64,000 bases of DNA, taken from positions 62,001-126,000 of the forward strand of contig NZ_CANLSZ010000002.1 of the NCBI RefSeq assembly GCF_947493765.1, written 5' to 3'. The translations under genes were made by a program, and so were the position numbers. Below the pieces are notes generated by a model. The model had not been told where the DNA came from, did not search any database, and saw only the letters and a list, made by a program, of their open reading frames with translations. Below are positions 43,244-51,357 of the stretch, in pieces. Numbering within the stretch: position 1 is the first letter of the stretch; every line of letters begins with the position of its first letter. Source of the DNA: an uncultured Arthrobacter sp. (GTDB lineage Bacteria; Actinomycetota; Actinomycetes; Actinomycetales; Micrococcaceae).

Positions 43244-43281
43244 CACAAGAGCACTGACACCCGAGCACTGACACCTGAGCA
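43240..43281 (+). repeat. Three tandem 14-bp repeats over the sodA stop codon
   Basis: CTGACACAAGAGCA, CTGACACCCGAGCA and CTGACACCTGAGCA follow directly on each other; the first contains the sodA stop codon. No known function; possibly replication slippage. Confidence 0.7.
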
Positions 43282-43299
43282 CGTCGCATCGGGAATGCA

Positions 43300-43330
43300 G
43301 AAGGCCGCCCTCCCGAGGAGAGCGGCCTTC
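43300..43330. terminator. Bidirectional terminator between sodA and the frameshifted hydrolase
   Basis: Stem GAAGGCCGC...GCGGCCTTC extended by CTCC/GGAG with one mismatch, loop CGA. Convergent genes on either side. Confidence 0.75.
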
Positions 43331-43360
43331 CGCGTTCACGTGGGGACTGCCCCGTGGAGG

Positions 43361-44213
43361 CTACTTCGCCAGGAACTCCAGCAGGTGCCTGTTCCACTCC
43401 TCGCGGTGGGACACGGTGACACCGTGCGGGGCGGCCTCGATGAGCACCGTCTCGCTCGTCGGGATGGCCTCGCCCGTGCGCTTGCCACTGACTTCGAAGG
43501 GGACGATCGTGTCGGAGTCGCCGTGGATGACGAGCGTCGGGACGGTGATCCTCGTCAGATCGTCCCGGAAGTCCGTCGTCGCGAACGCCGTGGTGGAGTC
43601 GAGCGTCCCCTTCGGCGAGGCGGCGAGCGCGATGGAGAGGTTGTACGCGATCTGCTCCCCGGCTCACCAGCGGCTTGTTCAGCAGGGTCTGCTTGCCGGC
43701 CGTGAAGAACATCCCGAGGAACTCGGCGAGGAACGCCGGACGGTCCTCCGTGAGGCCCGTGGTGAACCAGTCCGCCAGCTCCTGGTCCACGCCGCCGTCG
43801 GGGTTGTCCTCGGACTTCCAGAGGTACGGCGGAACGGCGCTGGCGAAGACGAGCTTGCCGATCCGCTCCTCGCCGTAGGTGCCCACGTACCGGGCGAGCT
43901 CGCCGCCACCCATCGAGAAGCCGACCAGGACGGCGTCCTGGAGATCGAGCTCCTCCAGCAGGGCGTGCAGATCTGCGGCGAAGGTGTCGTAGTCGTACCC
44001 GGACCAGGGCTGCGCCGACGCACCGAAGCCGCGGCGGTCGTAGCTGATGACACGGTAGCCGGCCTCGACGAGCGCGGGCACCTGCCCCTCCCACGAGCGA
44101 GCGCTGAGCGGCCAGCCGTGGATCAGGACCACCGGCCGGCCGGTGCCGTAGTCCTCGTAGTGGAGTTCGACGGCGCCGGTCGGGGAATCGGACGGGATGC
44201 TGAGGAAGGGCAT
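43361..44213 (-). pseudogene. Alpha/beta hydrolase (non-haem haloperoxidase-like), frameshifted
   Basis: The first two thirds read as a normal hydrolase: MPFLSIPSDSPTGAVELHYE, VVLIHGWPLSARSWEGQV, the oxyanion and nucleophile strands VISYDRRGFGAS and LVGFSMGGGELARYVG (Ser about 96). Near 43655-43665 the frame breaks (at GTGAGCC-GGGGAG on the minus strand); one base fewer there restores SGEQIAYNLSIALAASPKGT, then TLVIHGDSDTIVPFE (catalytic Asp) and AAPHGVTVSHREEWN (catalytic His), ending at a TAG at 43361-43363. The unshifted frame runs on without any homology to 43233. Either a sequencing error or a recent inactivation. Downstream of an MFS gene on the same strand. Confidence 0.82.
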
Positions 44214-44273
44214 GCTGGACCTTTCGTGCTCGGGTGCGGACCGCCGTGCGGCCCTGACGGGTGGTCTTCGGAG

Positions 44274-45629
44274 TCAGGACACCGCCGGATGGTGTCCCGC
44301 CGGGGCCAGGTACTGCGCCGAGATCAGGCGGTACGACCTCGTCAGGAACGCGGCTCCGGCGAGGAGCACCAGGACGGCCCCGGCGATGACGAACACGAGG
44401 GCGATGCCACGCGCCTCGCCGTCGCCCAGCAGACCGCCGAACGTGCCGCGGCCGGCCTCCGAGTTCATGTACGGGATGATCAGGAACTCGGCGAGCGGTG
44501 CGATGAGGAAGGCGGAGATCGGGGCCGCCGCCGATTCGAAGGCCGCCGCGAAGCCGAAGACCCGGCCCTGCGTGGCGAACGGCACGACCTTCTGGATCAC
44601 CGTCTGCTCCGACGCCTCGACCGCGGGGATCAGCAGCATGTACAGCCAGACGCCTGCGGCGTAGAGCCACCACCAGTCGCGGATCGTGAAGAGCGCCCCG
44701 AGCACCCCCATGAGGACGACCAGGAGCAGCATGGTGCGGATGGGGTTGCGCCCCAGCCCGAACCTCGCGATCACCAGACCGCCGATGATGAACCCGGTCG
44801 AGGAGACCCCGAGCACCACGCCCCACCACTCGACCGGGAAGAGCTCGAGGCCGTAGGGGTCCATGAGTGCCATGTAGACGCCGCCGATGAGGTTGTTGAA
44901 GGTGGAGAAGACGACCAGCGCGAACAACCCGGTGGCTGCGCGCACCGCCGCCACGCTGCCGCGCAGATCGACGAGTGGCTGCTTCCCGGCGCCCCGCTGT
45001 GGCTGCTGCTCGGGGATCCGCAGGAAGAGCAGGTGCGCCAGGGCCGCCGCAGGGAGCACGATCGCGATCGCCAGCGTCCACCCCATGCCGAGCAGCCCGA
45101 CGGACAGCCCGCTGAACACGCTCGTCACCAGGAAGGCGAGTCCCTGCACCGTACCGACCAGGCCGTTCGCGTGGGCATGGCGCTCGGTGGGGATGAGCAG
45201 CGTGACGGTGGTCGACAGCGCGATGTTGCGCATGTTCTCGACCACCGCCCCGAAGAGGATGATGCCGCTGAACAGCCAGAACCACGGCGCGCCGAGGTCG
45301 AGGAGCGCCGCCTCGGGGAACATGAGGTACAGGCCGCCGCCGATGCCGAAGGAGACGAGGGTGACGGCGCCGGCGAGCACCATGACGCGGTGCTTGCGAG
45401 TACGGTCGACGACGGTCCCGAACGCGAGGGAGAAGACGGCCACGAACAGCATGTAGGCACCACCGATGATGCCGGTCGCGAGCACGGAGAGCGTCTCGAG
45501 GTAGACCCAGAACGTCAGCGCGAACCACAGGAAGCTCGTGGTCACGTTCGCGACGGCGGTGTTCACCAGGATCTGGGCGAACGTCCGCGCACCGGACGGC
45601 GGCACGGCCGACGGGGATGCGGGTGTCAT
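44274..45629 (-). CDS. MFS transporter
   Basis: 451 residues from ATG 45629 (MTPASPSAVPPSGARTFAQI), 12 membrane segments; ATG 45653 is an alternative. Helix 1 FLWFALTFWVYLETLSVLATGII, loop VVDRTRKHRVMVLAGAV and PTERHAHANGLVGTVQGLAF resemble macrolide-efflux-like carriers of the enterobactin-exporter type. The cargo cannot be named. The frameshifted hydrolase follows 60 bp downstream on the same strand. Confidence 0.85.
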   Translation of the reverse strand: MTPASPSAVPPSGARTFAQILVNTAVANVTTSFLWFALTFWVYLETLSVLATGIIGGAYMLFVAVFSLAFGTVVDRTRKHRVMVLAGAVTLVSFGIGGGLYLMFPEAALLDLGAPWFWLFSGIILFGAVVENMRNIALSTTVTLLIPTERHAHANGLVGTVQGLAFLVTSVFSGLSVGLLGMGWTLAIAIVLPAAALAHLLFLRIPEQQPQRGAGKQPLVDLRGSVAAVRAATGLFALVVFSTFNNLIGGVYMALMDPYGLELFPVEWWGVVLGVSSTGFIIGGLVIARFGLGRNPIRTMLLLVVLMGVLGALFTIRDWWWLYAAGVWLYMLLIPAVEASEQTVIQKVVPFATQGRVFGFAAAFESAAAPISAFLIAPLAEFLIIPYMNSEAGRGTFGGLLGDGEARGIALVFVIAGAVLVLLAGAAFLTRSYRLISAQYLAPAGHHPAVS

Positions 45630-45826
45630 GGAGGCTTCGCCAGCGCGGTCCATGGACCAATGGTCCCCGATCCGGGCGGAGGAGTCACCCTTCGCCGCCC
45701 GACGTGCGCGCCCTTCTCCGGCGCGTCGTGGCGTGATCGGGGCATCAGTACCCGCTGACCGGGATGATTGGTTGCCTGGATGACCGGAGGAATAGACTGC
45801 GGTGTCGACGATGAAGGAGCCGGTTC

Positions 45827-46282
45827 GTGCGGGGTGTGCTGAGGAGGCTCGGATCCTTCACCGCAGTCGGAACCGTGGCCTTCGTGGTGGACATCATCCT
45901 GTTCAACATCCTGTCCTCGGGATTCGGCGTCGCGCCCATCCTGTCGAAGATCATCTCGGTCGCTGCCGCGACAGGGGTCTCGTGGCTCGGCAGCAGATAC
46001 TTCACCTTCCGGGAGCTGGGCGGGCGTTCCAAGCGCCAGGAAGCCGTCCTCTTCGGGCTGACGAATCTCGTGGGACTCGGGATCGCCGCGGGATGCCTCT
46101 TCGTCTCGCACTACGTCCTCGGACTGACCAGCGCGCTCGCGGACAACATCTCCGGCAACGTGGTGGGGGTCCTCCTGGGTAATCTCTTCCGGTACTTCGC
46201 CTACCGCTTCGTGGTCTTCCAGCCCCCCGCACGGTCGTCCGGGCGGACGAGCGGTGACCGGACCACGGCCGGTCACGAGTAG
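45827..46282 (+). CDS. GtrA-family membrane protein
   Basis: 151 residues with four membrane segments: FTAVGTVAFVVDIILFNILS, KIISVAAATGVSWLGSRYFTF, AVLFGLTNLVGLGIAAGCLFVS and GNVVGVLLGNLFRYFAYRFVVF. The R-Y-F-T-F and R-F-V-V-F endings are the GtrA signatures. GtrA proteins are thought to flip polyprenyl-linked sugars for cell-surface glycosylation. Start GTG 45827 with AAGGAG 7 nt upstream; TAGACT near 45795 is a possible -10 box. No cognate glycosyltransferase is adjacent. Confidence 0.88.
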   Translation: MRGVLRRLGSFTAVGTVAFVVDIILFNILSSGFGVAPILSKIISVAAATGVSWLGSRYFTFRELGGRSKRQEAVLFGLTNLVGLGIAAGCLFVSHYVLGLTSALADNISGNVVGVLLGNLFRYFAYRFVVFQPPARSSGRTSGDRTTAGHE

Positions 46283-46377
46283 GCCCGACACAGCCGCCAG
46301 CGGGTGGGCTTCGGCCCGGGAGCGGCGTACCATGAACGGGGTGGCCGGCAGCGTTCCGCGCAGTCGCGTACCCCTCG

Positions 46378-46416
46378 TCTCGTCCCACCCGAACGACTTG
46401 TCTCGTCCCACCCGAA
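46378..46416 (+). repeat. Direct repeat in the leader of the proline-rich protein gene
   Basis: TCTCGTCCCACCCGAA occurs at 46378-46393 and again at 46401-46416 (period 23), ending 11 bp before the ATG at 46428. It could be a duplicated operator or a slippage product. Confidence 0.6.
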
Positions 46417-46427
46417 AAGACCCCGCC

Positions 46428-47171
46428 ATGCGTGCCTCTCTCGTCCTCACTACACTGGCGATCAGCTCCGGCCTGATGCTGTCGGCACCAGCGGCCGTCG
46501 CCACCACGATGCCCACCCCGGTGCCACCGACCGTCGTCGAGCAACCGCCCTCCGACCAGCCCGTGGTCCCTGCGGTTCCCACTGCCCCGGTGGTCGTGCC
46601 TCCCGTCGAGACTGGCGGGCCTCCCCTCGAGACCGCAGACCCTCCGACCGGGACCGTCGAGTCCCCGCCGGTCGAGACGACCCCGGGAACGGATCCGGGA
46701 CCAGGCCCGGAGACCTCAGCCCCGGTGCAGACCACCCCGGAGGCGACCACGCCGCTCTCCGGACCGAGCGCCCCGACCGGCGAGGTGCCCGGTACGGCGC
46801 CCACGGCGGACGGGAGTGCCAGGACCCCTGCCCGCGGCGTGGTGCCCGCGGAAGCACTGGAGGCAGGTGTGGGCATTCCCGCGCAACGCACCCTGCCGCG
46901 CATCGCCGACCCTGCCCCTGCTGCCGGCGGACGCTCCGTCGTCCGGACCCCGGACACCCCGGCGTCGCCCGCCGCCACGAGGACATCGTCGGAGGCCGCC
47001 GTCATCCAGCCGGACGAACCCGTACAGGCGGACGAGGCGACAGGCACGCTGCAGGCCGGCGTCGCGTCCTCCTTCAGGAACACGGCCGCCGGGATCCTGA
47101 GCGTCGTCGCGCTCCTGCTGGCGGTGGCGGTCGCCGTCGTGGCCCAGCCCCGACGCAGGCGCACGCACTGA
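46428..47171 (+). CDS. Proline/threonine-rich cell-surface protein with C-terminal anchor
   Basis: 247 residues. ATG 46428 opens a signal peptide ([20 protein letters not shown], cleaved after PAAVA). Residues about 28-130 are Pro/Thr/Val/Glu-rich low complexity ([29 protein letters not shown]), typical of wall-spanning stalks. The C-terminus has a membrane helix ([17 protein letters not shown]) and the basic tail QPRRRRTH. No LPxTG-like sortase motif is seen before it, so it is membrane- rather than wall-anchored. No family is recognised. Confidence 0.72.
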   Translation: MRASLVLTTLAISSGLMLSAPAAVATTMPTPVPPTVVEQPPSDQPVVPAVPTAPVVVPPVETGGPPLETADPPTGTVESPPVETTPGTDPGPGPETSAPVQTTPEATTPLSGPSAPTGEVPGTAPTADGSARTPARGVVPAEALEAGVGIPAQRTLPRIADPAPAAGGRSVVRTPDTPASPAATRTSSEAAVIQPDEPVQADEATGTLQAGVASSFRNTAAGILSVVALLLAVAVAVVAQPRRRRTH

Positions 47172-47226
47172 TTCGATTGGATCGGATCGGATCGTCCAGG
47201 GTGTCGGGCGCGCGTACGGTGGAGGG

Positions 47227-48690
47227 ATGAGCGCGCCTATCCGGTCCAGGATCACCGTCGACGACCACTTCGCCCGGGACCTGCCCGAGATGGCTGTCGC
47301 CTGGCAGGCGGACGCGGCCCCGGCGCCACGCCTCCTAACCCTCAACGAACCCCTCGCGGCCGAGCTCGGTCTCGACGCCGCCGGCCTCCGCTCCCCCGAG
47401 GGTCTGGCCCTGCTGCTCGGGACGTCCCCGCCCGACGGCGCCAGCCCCGTGGCGCAGGCCTACTCCGGACATCAGTTCGGCAGCTTCAACCCGGGGCTCG
47501 GCGACGGCAGGGCCCTCCTCCTCGGTGAGCTCACCGACACGGCCGGTCGGCTCCGCGACCTCCACCTCAAGGGATCGGGGCGGACGCCGTTCGCGCGCGG
47601 CGGCGACGGTCTTGCCGTCGTCGGGCCCATGCTCCGCGAGTACATCGTGAGCGAGGCGATGCACGCCCTCAACATTCCGACCACCCGCTCGCTCGCCGTC
47701 ACCGCGACCGGACGCGAGGTGCGCCGCGAGAGGCTGCTGCCCGGCGCCGTCCTCACCCGCGTGGCCGGCAGCCATCTGCGCGTGGGGAGCTTCCAGTACG
47801 CGGCGGCCAGCGGGGACCGGAGCCTCCTGAAGCGCCTCGCGGACCACGCCATCGGCCGTCATTACCCCGAGTCGGGCTCCGCCGAGCGGCCGTACCTGGC
47901 GTTCTTCGAGTCCGTGGTGAGCGCGCAGGCGGCCCTCGTGGCGCAGTGGATGCTCGTGGGCTTCGTCCACGGCGTGATGAACACCGACAACATGACCATC
48001 TCGGGCGAGACCATCGACTACGGACCGTGCGCCTTCATGGACGTCTTCGACCACGGTGCCAGCTACAGCTCCATCGATCGCGACGGCCGCTACGCCTACG
48101 CCAATCAGCCGCCCATCGCCGAGTGGAATCTCGCGCGCCTCGCCGAGACCCTGCTCCCGCTCATCGCCGAGGACCAGGAGGAGGCCGTCCGGCTCGCGGT
48201 CGCGGCGCTCGAGGCCTTCCGTCCGCAGTACACCGCGGTGTGGCTGGCCGGCATGAGCGCCAAGCTGGGACTGCCCGACGACGTCGACGGGGCCGTCGCG
48301 GCGTCGCTGGCCCGGGACGTGCTCTCGCTGCTGCAGGACAACCACGTGGACTACACCGCGTTCTTCCGCGGTCTCGCCTCGGCCGCCCGCGGCGATGCGC
48401 GCCCGGCACGCGACAGGGTGCTCGACGTCGCCGCCTTCGACGCCTGGGCCGCCCGCTGGCTGGCCCTGGGCCCCGATGCGGACGCGATGGACCGGGTCAA
48501 TCCGCTCTACATCCCGCGCAACCATCTGGTCGAGGAAGCGCTCGAATCGGCGACCCTCGGAGACCTGGGGCCCCTGGACAGGCTGGTCGACGCCGTCACC
48601 CGGCCCTTCGAGGAACGCCCCGGGCTGGAGCGCTACGCCTCCGGGCCGCCGGAGGACTTCGGCGCCTACACGACGTACTGCGGGACCTGA
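47227..48690 (+). CDS. selO: SelO/YdiU-type protein AMPylase
   Basis: 487 residues, full length. Pseudokinase-fold enzyme that transfers AMP to Ser/Thr/Tyr of target proteins, linked to redox homeostasis. Conserved blocks: [57 protein letters not shown], and the catalytic [20 protein letters not shown] (metal-binding Asn and Asp). The protein ends in TYCGT, with Cys at the place of Sec in eukaryotic SelO. TACGGT lies 6 nt before the ATG (leaderless pattern). Confidence 0.95.
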   Translation: MSAPIRSRITVDDHFARDLPEMAVAWQADAAPAPRLLTLNEPLAAELGLDAAGLRSPEGLALLLGTSPPDGASPVAQAYSGHQFGSFNPGLGDGRALLLGELTDTAGRLRDLHLKGSGRTPFARGGDGLAVVGPMLREYIVSEAMHALNIPTTRSLAVTATGREVRRERLLPGAVLTRVAGSHLRVGSFQYAAASGDRSLLKRLADHAIGRHYPESGSAERPYLAFFESVVSAQAALVAQWMLVGFVHGVMNTDNMTISGETIDYGPCAFMDVFDHGASYSSIDRDGRYAYANQPPIAEWNLARLAETLLPLIAEDQEEAVRLAVAALEAFRPQYTAVWLAGMSAKLGLPDDVDGAVAASLARDVLSLLQDNHVDYTAFFRGLASAARGDARPARDRVLDVAAFDAWAARWLALGPDADAMDRVNPLYIPRNHLVEEALESATLGDLGPLDRLVDAVTRPFEERPGLERYASGPPEDFGAYTTYCGT

Positions 48691-48711
48691 GGCGACCAGC
48701 CTCCGTCAGGT
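48685..48711. terminator. Hairpin spanning the convergent stops of selO and the GGDEF-EAL gene
   Basis: ACCTGAGGC...GCCTccgTCAGGT, an outer 6-bp and inner 3-bp stem; the arms contain both stop codons. Confidence 0.5.
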
Positions 48712-51270
48712 GGGCTCCTCGGCGGCCCGGGCCTCGGCCGGCCTCCCGTACAGGTACCCCTGGCCCTGGTCGCAGCCGAGCCCGTGCAGGATCAGCGCCT
48801 GGGTCGCGGTCTCGATACCCTCGGCGATGACCGTCAGGCGCAGCGCGTGGGCCAGTCCGATCACGGCGGTGACCACGGCGAAGGACTCCCGGCGCCGGTC
48901 GGGGTCGTCGAGGCCCGCCACGAAGCTCCCGTCGATCTTCAGCGTGGTGACGGGGAACTGGGCGATGTAGGACAGGGAGGAGTAGCCCGTCCCGAAATCG
49001 TCGATCGCCAGGTGGACGTCGAGCGAGCGCAGGCGGGCAAGGGTCAGCCTCACCCGGTTGGGGTCATTCATGAGGACGCTCTCGGTGATCTCCAGGCCCA
49101 GGGCGCGCCCCGGGAGGTCGTACTCCCGCAGGGCGTCCTCGACGGAGGCGGCGAAGTCGGGGTCGTCGAGCTCGGAGGCCGACACGTTGACCCACATGAT
49201 CGGCGCGGCCTGGGCGGGAAGGACCGCCGTGTCGCCCGTCGGTCCCGCAGCGTCCGTCTGCAGGCGCCTGAGTTCCGTCCCGGCCCGGGCGACGGCAGTC
49301 CGCAGGACCCAGCGGCCGAGCTCTCCCATGAGACCGGCCCCCTCCGCGATGTCGATGAAATCACCGGGCATCAGGAGCCCGTGCTGGGGGTGCTCCCACC
49401 GCACGAGGGCCTCCACCCCCACCACGGCGTCCCCGGTGAGGTCCACCTGGGGCTGGTAGTGCAGGCGCAGCCGGTCCTCGCGGATGGCCGCCTGCAGTTC
49501 GCTCTCCAGCTGCAGGCGCCTGCGTACCTGGCCGCCGTGGACGGCGTCGTGCGCCGTCGCCCGGTCCCGCCCGGCGTCCTTCGCCTGGTACATCGCGTCG
49601 TCACTGTCGCGCAGGAGCTGTTCGGCGGTGGTCCGTCCGCCGTCCGAGAGGGCGATGCCCACCGACACCGTGACCAGTACGGAGTGCCCGTTGACCACGA
49701 CCGGTTCGCGCGCGCCCGCCATGATCCGGTCGGCGACCGCCGCAGCCTCCTCCGCCGTCACGTCGGGGCACAGCACCACGAGCTCGTCCCCGCCGAGCCG
49801 GGCCACGGTACCGGCGCCGCCGACCGCGTCCTGGAACCGTCGGGCCGTGGCGGTGAGGACCAGGTCCCCGACGAGATGGCCGTAGGTGTCGTTGATGGCC
49901 TTGAACCGGTCCAGGTCGCAGAAGAGCACGGCGACCCCGGACCGGGTCGCGGTTCCACGCTCGTCGGGATTGAGCGCCTGGTGGAGGCGGTCCAGGAACA
50001 GCGCGCGATTCGGTAGCGAGGTCAGGGGGTCGTGGAGCGCCTGGTGGCGCAGTCGTGCCTCGAAGATCCGCCGGTCGGTGATGTCCTCCACGTGGTCGAT
50101 CACCAGCACCGGCCGGCCGTCCCCGTTCGCGACGGCCGAGGAGGAGTGCAGGACGCCCACCACGGACCCGTCAGCGTGCAGGAACCGCGTCTCGTGCTGG
50201 TGCCGCGCGCGGGTGCCCCTGAGCAGCGACTGGCGCTGCCGCACGCTGTGGGCGGCGTCCTCCGGATGGGTGACGTCCTGGACCGCCATCCGCAGGAGCG
50301 CCTCCTCCGGGTAGCCGAGCAGGTCCGCGAAGGCGCGGTTCACCTGCAGGAAGCGGCCCGTCAGACCCGTGATCGCCATCCCGATCGGCGCGTCGTCGAA
50401 GGCGCTGCGGAAGCGGCTGTTGAGTTCCTCCAGGGCGCCCTGCGCCTGTTTCAGGTCCGTGATCTCGGCGCACGCCAGCACACGGGGCTGCCCGGCGGTG
50501 TCCGGCTGCCCGCCGAGCTCCGCGATGGCCGCCTCGAACCAGAGCCAGCGCCCGTCGTCGTGCCTGAACCGCACTTCCGCGGTGGCGTCGCGGCCGAAGC
50601 GCGGCAGGGTGGAGGGCTCCAGCAGGGTGTGGAGGGCCGGGAGATCGTCCGGGTGCACCAGCTCGCGGACGTCGCGTCCTGCGAGCCCTGCGGCGGGGAC
50701 GCCGAGCAGGCGCATCGCCGTCGGGCTGACCGTCAGGAGCTCGCCGTGCCCGTCCACGAGGACCATCAGGTCCGAGGTGCTCTCGAGCATGCTGTGCAGG
50801 GCGAGCTCGCGATTCTTCCGTTCGGTGATCTCACGCTGGACGGCCACCCAGTGCGTGTACCAGCCGCGGGCATTTGCTACCGGCGTGATGTTGATCTGCA
50901 CCCAGAACTCCACGCCGTCCTTGCGGACGTTCAGGAGCTCCACCTCGACCGGCTCCCACGCCTGCAGGGCGGCGCGCAGCCTGTCGAGTTCCGCCCGGTC
51001 GGTCCTGGGCGACTGCAGGATCCGCGGCGTGCGGCCCACGATCTCCTCCGGCGTGTAGCCGGTCATCCGGGTGAACGCCGGATTGACGTACAGGACGCGG
51101 GGGCCTCCGGAGGACAGGTCCAGCGGTTCGGCCTCGGTCACCAGCACCACGTCGTTGACGTTCACCACCACCGACTCGAACAGCTCACGCTGCCCGGGGT
51201 CCTGCACGTCCGGAGGAGTCGCACCCTCCACAACGGCGCCCGTCAGGTCCGGATACTCGATACGGGTCAC
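48706..51270 (-). CDS. PAS-PAS-PAS-GGDEF-EAL c-di-GMP enzyme
   Basis: 854 residues from GTG 51270 (GAAGG 7 nt upstream). Three PAS sensors lie at about 30-150, 155-275 and 280-400. The first has LOV-like sequence (GRTPRILQSPRTD) but Pro where the photoactive Cys would be. GGDEF domain about 415-575, with A-site RLGGDELVVL (about 490) and no RxxD I-site before it; EAL domain about 595-840 with VEALVRWEHP, VNVSA, AIDDFGTGYSSL, LKIDGSF and AEGIET. Both catalytic sites look intact, so it may make and break c-di-GMP. No membrane helix. Begins 87 bp after the GT2 synthase on the same strand, so probably in its operon. Confidence 0.93.
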   Translation of the reverse strand: MTRIEYPDLTGAVVEGATPPDVQDPGQRELFESVVVNVNDVVLVTEAEPLDLSSGGPRVLYVNPAFTRMTGYTPEEIVGRTPRILQSPRTDRAELDRLRAALQAWEPVEVELLNVRKDGVEFWVQINITPVANARGWYTHWVAVQREITERKNRELALHSMLESTSDLMVLVDGHGELLTVSPTAMRLLGVPAAGLAGRDVRELVHPDDLPALHTLLEPSTLPRFGRDATAEVRFRHDDGRWLWFEAAIAELGGQPDTAGQPRVLACAEITDLKQAQGALEELNSRFRSAFDDAPIGMAITGLTGRFLQVNRAFADLLGYPEEALLRMAVQDVTHPEDAAHSVRQRQSLLRGTRARHQHETRFLHADGSVVGVLHSSSAVANGDGRPVLVIDHVEDITDRRIFEARLRHQALHDPLTSLPNRALFLDRLHQALNPDERGTATRSGVAVLFCDLDRFKAINDTYGHLVGDLVLTATARRFQDAVGGAGTVARLGGDELVVLCPDVTAEEAAAVADRIMAGAREPVVVNGHSVLVTVSVGIALSDGGRTTAEQLLRDSDDAMYQAKDAGRDRATAHDAVHGGQVRRRLQLESELQAAIREDRLRLHYQPQVDLTGDAVVGVEALVRWEHPQHGLLMPGDFIDIAEGAGLMGELGRWVLRTAVARAGTELRRLQTDAAGPTGDTAVLPAQAAPIMWVNVSASELDDPDFAASVEDALREYDLPGRALGLEITESVLMNDPNRVRLTLARLRSLDVHLAIDDFGTGYSSLSYIAQFPVTTLKIDGSFVAGLDDPDRRRESFAVVTAVIGLAHALRLTVIAEGIETATQALILHGLGCDQGQGYLYGRPAEARAAEEPT

Positions 51271-51357
51271 GTGAACACCTTCTACCAGTCGGACACCACG
51301 GAAACGGTTCCCGAGCGAGGTGAGGAACCTGATGAATATACCCGGCACGGGCCTCGC

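Noticed and set aside
43361-45758. 780-codon plus-strand open frame opposite the hydrolase and MFS genes
   Set aside because: Asp/Glu/His/Arg-rich shadow of an MFS gene with clear homology on the other strand.
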